Positions 49,337 to 57,153 of a stretch of DNA of 64,000 nt are shown piece after piece. Both the position numbers and the translations under genes were made by a program. A model generated the notes under the pieces. That model made no database searches and was not told where the DNA came from. It saw only the letters and a program-made list of their open reading frames with translations. Numbering within the stretch: the first letter of the stretch is position 1; the number at the start of each line of letters is the position of its first letter. The stretch spans positions 1 through 64,000 of the forward strand of contig JBBPII010000015.1 of the NCBI GenBank assembly GCA_038040385.1, in the 5' to 3' direction. The stretch comes from Gilichinskyi gelida. GTDB taxonomy: Bacteria > Acidobacteriota > Thermoanaerobaculia > Gp7-AA8.

Positions 49337-50794
49337 TTACAGATTCACCCAGACCGACTTCGTCTGCGTGTACTTCTCCAGGGCATCCTTCCCCTGGTCC
49401 CGCCCGAAGCCCGACTCCTTGAAGCCGCCGAACGGAAGGGCGGGGTCGTAGAGGTTGTAGGTGTTGATCCACACCGTCCCCGCCTTGATGGCCCGCGCGA
49501 CGCGGTGGGCCTTCGACACGTCGCGCGTCCACACCGCGGCGGCCAGGCCGTAGACGGTCGCGTTGCCTTTAGCGATGGCGTCCTCGGCGTCCTTGAACCG
49601 GATCGTCGCCAGCACCGGGCCGAAGATCTCCTCGCGCGCGATGCGCATGTTCGGATCGACGTCGTCGAAGATCGTCGGCTTGATGAAGTAGCCCTTGCCG
49701 GTGCCGATGTCGGCGCGCTCGCCGCCCGCCACCAGCTTCGCGCCTTCGCCCTTCCCTGCCTCGATGTACGACAGCACGGTCTCCATCTGCTCCTTGGAGA
49801 CGATGGCGCCGAGGCGCGTCTTGGGGTGGAGCGGATCGGCGGCGACCATCTTGTTCGCGCGCTCGATGACCTTCGCCATCAGCTCGTCGTGCGCCGCTTC
49901 CTCCACCAGCAGGCGCGATCCGGCGGCGCAGACCTCGCCCTTGCCGTAGAAGATCGCGTTGAGCGCGCCGCGTGCGGCGGCTTCCAGGTCGGCGTCGGCG
50001 AAGACGATGTTCGGACTCTTGCCGCCGAGCTCCAGCGCCACTTTTTTCAGCGTCTTCGCCGCGCGGGCCATGAGCTGCTTGCCCACCTCGGTCGATCCGG
50101 TGAAAGTGATGGCGTCGACGCCGGGGTGGTCGACGATGGCGTTGCCCACCACGCTGCCGCGGCCCGGGACGACATTCAGCACCCCCGCCGGCAGCCCAGC
50201 CTCCTTGGCGTACTCGGCGAACTTCAGCAGCGAGAGCGAGGTGTTCGACGCCGGCTTGATGACCACGGTGTTGCCGCACGCCAGCGCCGGCGCGATCTTC
50301 CACACCGCGAGCATGAGCGGGAAGTTCCACGGCGTGATCGCGCCGACCACGCCCACCGGCTCGCGCAGGGTGTAGGTGAATGCATTTTCCTGCACCGGGA
50401 TGGTGTCACCGGTGACCTTGCCGCTCCATCCGGCGAAGTAGTAGAGGCATTCGGCGGCGGCGGGGGTATCGACGAACTGCGACTCGAAGATCGGCTTGCC
50501 GTTGTCGAGGGTCTCGATGCGCCCGATCTCGTCCGCCTTCGCGGTCAGCATGTCGGCGAGGCGCCACATGACTTTGGCGCGGTCGCGCGGCTTCATCTTC
50601 TGCCACTCGGAGCCCGGCTCCATCTGCGCGCGCGCGGCCTTCACCGCGGCATCGACGTCCTCGACGCCCGCCGACGCGACGTCCGCGATCTTCTCCTCGG
50701 TGGCCGGATTGATGGTGGCGAACGTCCCGCCCGATTGGGCGTCGACGAAGTCACCGTTGATGAAGAGCTTGTTCTGAATCGCCGCTTCTGTCAT
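49337..50794 (-). CDS. NAD(P)-dependent aldehyde dehydrogenase
   Basis: This gene encodes 485 residues, the normal size. The N-terminus contains FINGDFVDAQSGGTFATINPATEE, followed by GAITPWNFPLMLAVWKIAPALACGNTVVIKP, the nucleotide-binding FTGSTEVGK, the general base region KVALELGGKSPNIVFADAD and the catalytic cysteine in GEVCAAGSRLLVEE. It oxidises an aldehyde to the acid; the betaine/phenylacetaldehyde-like subgroup is plausible. TAGCAT (50803-50808) is 8 nt before the ATG, without a Shine-Dalgarno sequence. Confidence 0.93.
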   Translation of the reverse strand: MTEAAIQNKLFINGDFVDAQSGGTFATINPATEEKIADVASAGVEDVDAAVKAARAQMEPGSEWQKMKPRDRAKVMWRLADMLTAKADEIGRIETLDNGKPIFESQFVDTPAAAECLYYFAGWSGKVTGDTIPVQENAFTYTLREPVGVVGAITPWNFPLMLAVWKIAPALACGNTVVIKPASNTSLSLLKFAEYAKEAGLPAGVLNVVPGRGSVVGNAIVDHPGVDAITFTGSTEVGKQLMARAAKTLKKVALELGGKSPNIVFADADLEAAARGALNAIFYGKGEVCAAGSRLLVEEAAHDELMAKVIERANKMVAADPLHPKTRLGAIVSKEQMETVLSYIEAGKGEGAKLVAGGERADIGTGKGYFIKPTIFDDVDPNMRIAREEIFGPVLATIRFKDAEDAIAKGNATVYGLAAAVWTRDVSKAHRVARAIKAGTVWINTYNLYDPALPFGGFKESGFGRDQGKDALEKYTQTKSVWVNL

Positions 50795-50816
50795 GGCGGC
50801 GCATGCTAACGCAGGA

Positions 50817-51941
50817 TCACCTGCTCGCTGCAACCTGCTCGCTATTCGCGTCCCGGTAGGGCGTGACGTCAAAATTGCGCGCGTACAGCTCATGGATACG
50901 CTCCATCTCCGCGTCGCTGAGCGGCGGGTGCTCCGACGCCGCGGCGAACTCGCGAAGCTGCTCCTCGTCGTAGATGTTCGGCAGAGCGGAAACGATGCTC
51001 TGATGCGCGTAGAGCCACAGCAGCGCGAGCTGGCTGATGGTCACGCCGAGCGCGTCGCACAATGGCTCGAGCTTCTCCACCTTCTGCAGGCCCTCGACCA
51101 GCCAGGAGCGCGGGCGGTGCGAGCGGTGATCGCTCTCGTCGAACTTCGTGTCGACGGTGTACTTCCCTTCCAGCATCCCCGACGAGTGCGTGACGCGGAT
51201 GAGGAACTGCGAATCGGGATTCACGCGCCAAGCGCGGAAGGTGGGGTCGAACGACGACGACGGCGCGCAGAGCTTTTTGCTGGTCTCCCCTTTCATCGCC
51301 TCGCCCACGGCGGGATACGACGCACCGCGCTCGGCGGCGAGGATGAACTCGCGGCCCGGGTCCTGCTCGAGCAGGTTGTAGATCATCTGCGTGACCGGCG
51401 CGCGCCGCACGGCGTTGGCGTAAATCCCCTCGTCGCGCCATCCGATCGCCGGGCCGAGCGATGGGCCGTACGAGAGGATCTTCCCTTCGGATCTCAACCG
51501 CTCGAGGGTGTCCCAATGCTCGTCCTGCAACAAGGTGATGACGCGCGGGTTGTGCGGCTGGTAGACGGCGACGTGATCGACGCCCAGGCGCTCGAGCGAT
51601 TTCTCCAGCGCGAAGCGGATGAACGCCGGCGAGAAGTCCTGCGGCAACTCGCGCTGCCCGCGCGGACGCTCGGGATTGTTGTAGAAGTCGTAGCCGAACT
51701 TCGTGCCGACCGCGACGTCCGGATGGTCCTTCAGGACCGGGGCGAGAATCGTCTCTCCCCGCCCGTTGCCGTAGGCATCGGCGGTGTCGATGTAGTTGAC
51801 GCCGAGGTCGATCGCCGCGCCGATCAGCCGCTGCCCCTCGGCGTCGGTGTAGTTGCCCCACCAGCCGGTGGTCAGGGTCCAGGTGCCGAAGCCGAGCTCG
51901 GAAAGAGAGAGGTCGGTGCCATGGAGGGTTCGGTAGCGCAT
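50817..51941 (-). CDS. aldo/keto reductase
   Basis: This gene encodes 374 residues. The start MRYRTLHGTDLSLSELGFGTWTL is typical of the family. The catalytic set is visible: Asp and Tyr in DTADAYGNGRGE, Lys in VAVGTKFGYD and His in YQPHNP. The TIM barrel is followed by a longer than usual C-terminal part. It reduces carbonyl substrates with NADPH in the cytoplasm. Its ribosome binding site lies inside a perfect 16-bp palindrome (51945-51960). It lies 22 nt upstream of the aldehyde dehydrogenase gene on the same strand. Confidence 0.9.
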   Translation of the reverse strand: MRYRTLHGTDLSLSELGFGTWTLTTGWWGNYTDAEGQRLIGAAIDLGVNYIDTADAYGNGRGETILAPVLKDHPDVAVGTKFGYDFYNNPERPRGQRELPQDFSPAFIRFALEKSLERLGVDHVAVYQPHNPRVITLLQDEHWDTLERLRSEGKILSYGPSLGPAIGWRDEGIYANAVRRAPVTQMIYNLLEQDPGREFILAAERGASYPAVGEAMKGETSKKLCAPSSSFDPTFRAWRVNPDSQFLIRVTHSSGMLEGKYTVDTKFDESDHRSHRPRSWLVEGLQKVEKLEPLCDALGVTISQLALLWLYAHQSIVSALPNIYDEEQLREFAAASEHPPLSDAEMERIHELYARNFDVTPYRDANSEQVAASR

Positions 51942-51944
51942 CGT

Positions 51945-51960
51945 GGCTCCTGCAGGAGCC
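51945..51960 (-). promoter_or_regulatory. perfect palindrome covering the ribosome binding site
   Basis: GGCTCCTGCAGGAGCC is perfectly self-complementary and contains the GGAG ribosome binding site of the aldo/keto reductase gene. In mRNA it could pair internally and hide the site, or it could be a protein operator. Confidence 0.4.
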
Positions 51961-51973
51961 AGCACGATAGCAC

Positions 51974-52747
51974 TCAGTGCGCCGACGCGCGCCGCCTCGC
52001 GGACGTCGCGATTTTGAAAAAGAACGACCCGCCGGCCTCCGGCCGTGGGACGCCGAAATCATTCACTTTCCACTCCACCGTGTATGAGCCCGGAGGAAGC
52101 GCCCCGAGTACGGCCGACGTCGTGAGGCAATACGGGACATGGACCCCCGGAAACTCCGTATTCGTGGTGTCTGTGACGGTGAATCGATTGCCGTCACGTG
52201 ATACCTGCGTACCGAGAAACGAGCCGGCGATCACGACCGTGGAGCTGACCGTCAGCGGCGACCCTGGCATCGGCGGCGACACCAGCGCAAACGATCGCGT
52301 GGTCGAGCACTGGACGTTGGCATGTTCATCGAGGATGAAGCTTCCTCCTCCGCCGCTCTGCAGACCGTGATCGACACCGCCGACTGTCAGCGGGTACAAC
52401 AGCGAGACGTGGTACGTGCCCGCGCCGAGCGGTCCCAGCTCGACGTCCGCCGAATTGCAGATGACGTTCGGTGGCGGACTACCGAGCTGGCCGGCGTCCG
52501 CCACGTCCGTCACGGGCTGGGTAATGGTGAGGTCCCCTCCGATCATCGAAACAACGGGCGTTCCGAACTGCGGAACGTAAGCGAGCATCGAGCTCTCGTA
52601 GTGCAGATGGAACGTGCCCGGTTCCCGCGAGGGTCCGACCGACAGTCGGACCGTGTAAACGGGCAGGGGCGCAGTGCACGGCGCCGCAAGTGCCGCGGTC
52701 GAGATCAGCGCGATCACCAGGAGCATCAACGTCCGCATCGTCGTCAT
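51974..52747 (-). CDS. secreted hypothetical protein
   Basis: This gene encodes 257 residues with a signal peptide (LMLLVIALISTAALAAP). The mature part is beta-rich, with LGPLGAGTYHVSLLYPLTVGG and LGALPPGSYTVEWKVNDFGVP as two similar strand pairs, suggesting two Ig-like units. Four cysteines could form disulfides. The family is not recognised. AAGGAT lies very close to the first ATG; the second ATG 3 codons in (52738) is an equally good start. Confidence 0.55.
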   Translation of the reverse strand: MTTMRTLMLLVIALISTAALAAPCTAPLPVYTVRLSVGPSREPGTFHLHYESSMLAYVPQFGTPVVSMIGGDLTITQPVTDVADAGQLGSPPPNVICNSADVELGPLGAGTYHVSLLYPLTVGGVDHGLQSGGGGSFILDEHANVQCSTTRSFALVSPPMPGSPLTVSSTVVIAGSFLGTQVSRDGNRFTVTDTTNTEFPGVHVPYCLTTSAVLGALPPGSYTVEWKVNDFGVPRPEAGGSFFFKIATSARRRASAH

Positions 52748-52765
52748 TATCCTTCTAACGCAAAC

Positions 52766-52785
52766 GGCGCAGCCGTGGCTGCGCC
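52766..52785 (-). terminator. hairpin terminator downstream of the enoyl-CoA hydratase gene
   Basis: GGCGCAGCC and GGCTGCGCC form a perfect 9-bp stem with a 2-nt loop. On the minus strand it follows the hydratase stop by about 27 nt and is followed by a modest T-containing stretch (GTTTGCGTT). Confidence 0.55.
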
Positions 52786-52812
52786 GTCATCGAAACTGCG
52801 AACTGGTCTTTC

Positions 52813-53610
52813 TTACTTACCGGCAAACTGCGGCTTGCGTTTCTGGTTGTACGCCCCCAGCCCTTCCTTCGCGTCCTCGCTCTGGAAGAGCTGCTGCTGC
52901 AGCTCGCGCTCGAGGGCGAGCGCGCTCTCGAACGGGATCTCCCACCCGCTCTGCACCGCGCGCTTGATGCGCCCGACGGCCTTGGCGGCCTTGTTGGGCG
53001 GGCAGAAGCTCCACGCGTACTCCATCACGCGATCCCACCACTTCTTCCCATTCTCCTCGGCCGGCCAGACGTAGTTGATGATGCCGAGGCGCTGGGCCTC
53101 TTCGAAGTCGAACAGGCCGCCCTCGATCATCAGCTCGATCGATTTGGACTTGCCGACGATGCGCGAGAGCCGCTGCGTGCCGCCCGTTCCCGGGAGCACG
53201 CCGAGGGTGACCTCGGGGAGGCCGACCTTGCCGGCGCCCTGGAGCGCGATGCGCATGTCGGCGGCCATGGCGATCTCCAGCCCGCCGCCGACGGTGTGGC
53301 CGTTCAGGGCGGCGATGACCAGCTTGGGGGTCTGCTCCAGGCGGTTGAGGGTCTCGTTGGCGTGGAGGCAGAAGTAGTACTTGAAGCCGGGGGTGACCTC
53401 CGAGAGCATCTTGATGTTCGCGCCCGCAGAGAAGAACTTCTCGCCCGAGCCGCGGAGCACGATCACGTGCACGGAGTCGTCCATGCGCGCCTCGAGGATG
53501 CACGTGTCGAGATCCTTGTTCATTTCATAGGTGTAAGTGTTCGCGGGGGGATCGTTCAGCTCGAAGATCGCCACGCCTTTTTCGGCTCTGTAGTCAACTA
53601 GATTGCCCAT
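52813..53610 (-). CDS. enoyl-CoA hydratase/isomerase family protein
   Basis: This gene encodes 265 residues of the crotonase fold. The CoA-binding loop is KFFSAGANIKML. The oxyanion and first catalytic Glu are in ALNGHTVGGGLEIAMAADMRIA, and the second Glu is in GLPEVTLGVLPGTGGTQRL. Both glutamates of true hydratases are present. It probably hydrates trans-2-enoyl-CoA in fatty-acid or amino-acid degradation. The ATG at 53610 has AGGAG 6 nt upstream; an ATG 7 codons earlier is less likely. Confidence 0.9.
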   Translation of the reverse strand: MGNLVDYRAEKGVAIFELNDPPANTYTYEMNKDLDTCILEARMDDSVHVIVLRGSGEKFFSAGANIKMLSEVTPGFKYYFCLHANETLNRLEQTPKLVIAALNGHTVGGGLEIAMAADMRIALQGAGKVGLPEVTLGVLPGTGGTQRLSRIVGKSKSIELMIEGGLFDFEEAQRLGIINYVWPAEENGKKWWDRVMEYAWSFCPPNKAAKAVGRIKRAVQSGWEIPFESALALERELQQQLFQSEDAKEGLGAYNQKRKPQFAGK

Positions 53611-53627
53611 CGTTTCTCCTGTTTTCG

Positions 53628-53702
53628 TCATCCTGAGCCGCGAAGACGGCGAAGGATCTCGGATTGCGCAGCCTGAGATCCTTCGCTTCGCTCAGGATGA
53701 CG
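53628..53702. repeat. inverted repeat, family D
   Basis: The left arm begins TCATCCTGAGCCGCGAAGAC and continues to AAGGATCTC. The right arm mirrors it as GAGATCCTTCGCTTCGCTCA followed by GGATGA, with a short loop. It lies between pfkA and the enoyl-CoA hydratase gene on the same strand. I recall similar TCATCCTGAGCGAAG elements as dispersed repeats in many soil bacteria. Confidence 0.7.
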
Positions 53703-53727
53703 GTGCTGGCGGCGCATTGTACTGAAG

Positions 53728-54795
53728 TCATCGCCCGTCTCCGAACGACACGCCGACGCTGCGCGCCGTGGCCACCATCTGCCCTTCGGGGTCGACGTAC
53801 TTCGGGTTCGACACCGCATCGCGGATGGGGACGGAGCAGATGGCGTCGCCGCGCAAGGCGACCATCTTGCCGAAGTCGTGCGCGTCGATGAGATCCGCGG
53901 CCGCCTTCCCGAACCGCGTAGCGAGGATACGGTCGAAGGCGATCGGCGAGCCGCCGCGCTGGATGTGGCCGAGGACGGTGACGCGGATCTCCAGCTCGAT
54001 CTGCTGCGCGATGTCGGCGGCGACCTGATAGGCGATGCCGCCCAGCCGCCGAGTGGCGGGGTCGAGGTACTTCTCGTGACCGCCCACCCGCATCGCCCCC
54101 TCGGCGACGACGATGATGTCGAAATTCGATCCCTCGCGCTGCCGCTCGCGGATCGAGCGCGCCACCTCGTCCGGCGAGTAACGGATCTCCGGGATGAGGA
54201 TGATGTCGGCGCCGCCGGCCAGGCCGGAGTAGAGCGCGATCCAGCCGCAATTGCGCCCCATGACCTCCAGAATCATCACCCGGTCGTGACTCTCCGCGGT
54301 GGTGTGCAGCCGGTCGACCGCCTCGGTGGCCACGGCGACGGCGGTGTGGAAGCCGAAGGTGTAGTCGGTGGAGGCGAGGTCGTTGTCGATGGTCTTCGGC
54401 ACGGCCACGATGGGGATGCCCATGTCGCAGAGCCGCTGCGCGATCCGTAGCGTGCCGTCGCCGCCGATGGCGATCAGCGCGTCGATGCCGAGCTCGCCGA
54501 GGTTGCGGACGAGCTCGGCGGAACGGTCGGCGCAGCCACCGTGGCCGTCGGGGTACTCGAACGGATTGCCGCGGTTGGTCGTGCGCAGCAGCGTCCCGCC
54601 CTTAGGGAGGATGCCGCGGATCGTCTCGGTGGTGAGCGGCACGACAGCCTTGGTCAACAGCCCCTCGAAGCCGAGCTGGACGCCCAGAACGTCGAAATCG
54701 TGGTCGCGGGCGGTCCGCACCGCCGCCCGGATCACGGCGTTGAGGCCCGGGCAGTCGCCGCCGCCGGTGAGAATGCCGATTCGTTTCTTCGCCAT
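53728..54795 (-). CDS. pfkA: 6-phosphofructokinase
   Basis: This gene encodes 355 residues. Motifs: GILTGGGDCPGLNAVIRA, IGGDGTLRIAQ, VPKTIDNDLASTDYTFGFHTAV, EVMGRNCGWIALYSGL, VVAEGAM and GHIQRGGSPIAFDRILATRFG. Phosphorylates fructose 6-phosphate in glycolysis. GGDGT points to ATP as donor, while the Lys in PKTIDND is the residue typical of PPi-type enzymes. This combination is seen in the actinobacterial-type group III enzymes. The start at 54795 faces the divergent glsB gene across array H6. Confidence 0.92.
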   Translation of the reverse strand: MAKKRIGILTGGGDCPGLNAVIRAAVRTARDHDFDVLGVQLGFEGLLTKAVVPLTTETIRGILPKGGTLLRTTNRGNPFEYPDGHGGCADRSAELVRNLGELGIDALIAIGGDGTLRIAQRLCDMGIPIVAVPKTIDNDLASTDYTFGFHTAVAVATEAVDRLHTTAESHDRVMILEVMGRNCGWIALYSGLAGGADIILIPEIRYSPDEVARSIRERQREGSNFDIIVVAEGAMRVGGHEKYLDPATRRLGGIAYQVAADIAQQIELEIRVTVLGHIQRGGSPIAFDRILATRFGKAAADLIDAHDFGKMVALRGDAICSVPIRDAVSNPKYVDPEGQMVATARSVGVSFGDGR

Positions 54796-54804
54796 GCTCT
54801 ATGC

Positions 54805-54892
54805 AGTCCTGAGTCCTGAGTTCTGAGTCCTGAGAGGTTACCGTCACTCGTGTGCTGCCGGACTCAGCACTCAGAACTCAGGACTCAGGACT
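54805..54892. repeat. inverted heptamer array H6
   Basis: The left arm (54805-54834) repeats AGTCCTG with one AGTTCTG. The right arm (54861-54892) repeats CACTCAG, AACTCAG and GACTCAG. The loop is 26 nt. It lies between the divergent pfkA and glsB genes, so it cannot be a simple terminator and overlaps both promoter regions. Confidence 0.8.
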
Positions 54893-54943
54893 GTGTATGG
54901 CACCGCAGTTGCTCATCCATATGCCGTTAACGCGGAGGATTAC

Positions 54944-55198
54944 ATGAACATCATTGGATGGCTTTTGTTCGGTCTGGTGGTGGGCGCGATCGCCAAGTTC
55001 TTGATGCCGGGCCGTGATCCCGGTGGCTGGATCGTGACCATACTCCTGGGCGTCGCCGGCTCCTTCGTCGGCGGATTCCTGGCGACCACGCTGTTGGGTC
55101 GCGGACAGCAGACGGCGGGTTGGATCGGCTCGATCATCGGCGCGATGGCCTTGCTGCTCATCTACCGTCTCATCGTCGGCCGGCGCCACGTAACTTAG
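54944..55198 (+). CDS. GlsB/YeaQ/YmgE-family stress membrane protein
   Basis: This gene encodes 84 residues with three membrane helices: IIGWLLFGLVVGAIAKFLMPG, GGWIVTILLGVAGSFVGGFLAT and WIGSIIGAMALLLIYRLIV. The LMPGRDPGGWIVTILLGVAGS segment is the family hallmark. Members (also called transglycosylase-associated proteins) are general-stress inner-membrane proteins of unclear function. GGAGG lies about 7 nt before the ATG. Confidence 0.92.
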   Translation: MNIIGWLLFGLVVGAIAKFLMPGRDPGGWIVTILLGVAGSFVGGFLATTLLGRGQQTAGWIGSIIGAMALLLIYRLIVGRRHVT

Positions 55199-55222
55199 TT
55201 CGCGCCGCCGCGATCTCCCGAC

Positions 55223-55250
55223 GGGCTCCCGCGAGGGGGCCCTTTTCGTT
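55223..55250 (+). terminator. rho-independent terminator of the GlsB-family gene
   Basis: GGGCTCCC, loop GCGA, GGGGGCCC (one G-U pair) followed by TTTTCGTT, 25 nt after the stop codon. The following 217 nt to the next ATG hold no gene; AAAGGAG is present 11 nt before the htrA start. Confidence 0.8.
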
Positions 55251-55467
55251 GCTTTCAACATTCCTCCCCCGCCGCCGTATCACGTTCAACGTGCCACGAA
55301 ACCCTTCGTTGGGTCATTCGTCTCAAGCTGATGTACGGCGTCGACCGTGCGCTCCCGCTGGCACTTGCGGTGCACGCGGGTAGACAATACGGGGCGCTCG
55401 CCCCGATGGACGGCGCGGCCGGCGTTTCCAACAAGTCACAACCAGGTCCAAAAGGAGCAATACCTCA

Positions 55468-57021
55468 ATGAATCCAACCACCAAACGCATTCTGTCGACG
55501 ACTGCGATCATCATCGCCTCGATCGCGTTCGGGATCGTCGTCAGCGCCGACCTCGGCTTCATGAAGCAGTCGAGCGCCCAGTCCTCGCCGATCCAGACCT
55601 CCTCGGGTCCCGTTGTCGCGGTGACCATCCCGTCGTTCGCCGACGTCGCCGCGCGCGTGATGCCCGCCGTCGTCTCCATCACCTCCACCGAGGTGATCAA
55701 GCCCAGCGCCATGCGGCGCAACTCTCCGTTCGGCGGCGTCGATCCGTTCGAATTCTTTTTCCCCGATCCCCAGCGCCGCCCGCAGCCGCGCAGGCAGCCG
55801 ACGCCGGACGATGGGGAAGACGACGAGCGGAAACAGATCGCCGGCGGCTCCGGCTTCATCATCTCCGCCGACGGCTACATCCTGACCAACAACCACGTCA
55901 TCGAGAACTCCAGCAAGGTGCAGGTGCACTACGGCTCCGATGAGAACGGCAACGGCGGCCACACCGTCGAGGCCAAGATCGTCGGCCGCGACCCCGCCAC
56001 CGACATCGCCCTCCTGAAGATCGACGAGAAGAACCTCCCGAACATCAACCTCGGCGATTCCGACGGCATCCGCAAGGGTGACTGGGCCATCGCCGTCGGC
56101 AATCCGTTCCAGTTCGAGAACACCCTCACCGTCGGCGTGATCTCCGCCAAAGGCCGCTCGCTCGGCCTCAGCGAGCAGACCAAGTCATTCGAGAACTTCA
56201 TCCAGACCGACGCCGCCATCAACTTCGGCAACTCCGGCGGCCCGCTGATCAACATCAACGGCGAGGTCGTCGGCATCAACACCGCGATCCGCGGCGGCGG
56301 CGCACAGGGCATCGGCTTCGCCACGCCGATCAACACCGCCAAGCGCCTCCTCCCGATGCTGCGCTCCGGCAAGGTCACGCGCGGTTACCTCGGCATGTCG
56401 ATCATGGATGTCGACGACCGGGTGAAGGAAGGCTTCGGCCTGACCGAGGCGCGCGGCGCGCTGGTGCAGAAAGTCGAGCCGGGCAAGCCCGCCGACCAGG
56501 CCGGAATCCAGAAGGGCGACGTGATCGTGGAGGCCGACGGCCACCCGATCCGCAACAACCGTGAGCTCATCGACTACATCTCCTATCAGCCGGTCGGCGC
56601 GCCCGTGAAGGTCACGCTCATCCGCGACGGGCAGCGCAAAGTGGTCACCGCCAAGACCGCCGAGCGGCCTCCCGACGGCGAACCGAGCGACGAGGAGCCG
56701 TCGAGCGCGTCCGAGCCGACCCGCAACAAGCTCGGCATGGCCGTGCAGAACATCACCCCGCAGCTCCGCCAGCTGTACGGCATCGAAGACAACATCCACG
56801 GCGTGGTGGTGACCGACGTGAAGGAAGTCTCCGCGGCCGGCGACATCCTCAGCGAAGGCGAAGTGATCACCGAGGTGCAGGGACAGGCGGTGACCAACGC
56901 CGACCAGTTCCGTGCCGCGATCGACAAGCTGAAGGGTGGACAGACCGCGCGGATCTACGTCATCACCCCCGGCCGGCGCGGGCAGTCGGTGTCGGGATAT
57001 CGATTCCTGAAGGTGCCATAA
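55468..57021 (+). CDS. HtrA/DegP-family periplasmic serine protease
   Basis: This gene encodes 517 residues. The N-terminal hydrophobic segment (residues 9-27) acts as signal or anchor. The trypsin-like domain has the triad His143 (ILTNNHVIEN), Asp179 (DPATDIALLKI) and Ser256 (INFGNSGGPLI), with a Pro/Arg/Asp-rich LA loop near residues 95-125. Two PDZ domains follow (about 310-400, GYLGMSIMDVDDRVKE; and 425-510). It degrades or refolds damaged envelope proteins. No sigmaE- or sigma32-type promoter was identified in the upstream gap. Confidence 0.93.
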   Translation: MNPTTKRILSTTAIIIASIAFGIVVSADLGFMKQSSAQSSPIQTSSGPVVAVTIPSFADVAARVMPAVVSITSTEVIKPSAMRRNSPFGGVDPFEFFFPDPQRRPQPRRQPTPDDGEDDERKQIAGGSGFIISADGYILTNNHVIENSSKVQVHYGSDENGNGGHTVEAKIVGRDPATDIALLKIDEKNLPNINLGDSDGIRKGDWAIAVGNPFQFENTLTVGVISAKGRSLGLSEQTKSFENFIQTDAAINFGNSGGPLININGEVVGINTAIRGGGAQGIGFATPINTAKRLLPMLRSGKVTRGYLGMSIMDVDDRVKEGFGLTEARGALVQKVEPGKPADQAGIQKGDVIVEADGHPIRNNRELIDYISYQPVGAPVKVTLIRDGQRKVVTAKTAERPPDGEPSDEEPSSASEPTRNKLGMAVQNITPQLRQLYGIEDNIHGVVVTDVKEVSAAGDILSEGEVITEVQGQAVTNADQFRAAIDKLKGGQTARIYVITPGRRGQSVSGYRFLKVP

Positions 57022-57030
57022 AGTTCTACC

Positions 57031-57133
57031 CTCATCCGGCCTTCGGCCACCTTCTCCCGCTCGCGCGGGAGAAGGTCCTTTGGCCCCTCGCCCGCGTGAG
57101 CGGGAGAGGGTGGCCCGAAGGGCCGGGTGAGGG
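57031..57133. repeat. REP-like palindrome pair, family A copy 4
   Basis: This is the same double hairpin as at 10684 (CTTCTCCCGC / GCGGGAGAAG, then CTCGCCCGC / GCGGGAGAGGG), beginning 10 nt after the htrA stop. It ends about 10 nt before the -10-like element of ribD. Confidence 0.8.
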
Positions 57134-57141
57134 CCGCCCCC

Positions 57142-57147
57142 TACAAT
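57142..57147 (+). promoter_or_regulatory. candidate leaderless -10 element of ribD (TACAAT)
   Basis: TACAAT lies 6 nt before the GTG start of ribD, so the transcript would begin at the start codon. I see no FMN riboswitch between here and the upstream repeat. Confidence 0.5.
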
Positions 57148-57153
57148 GGCGTC

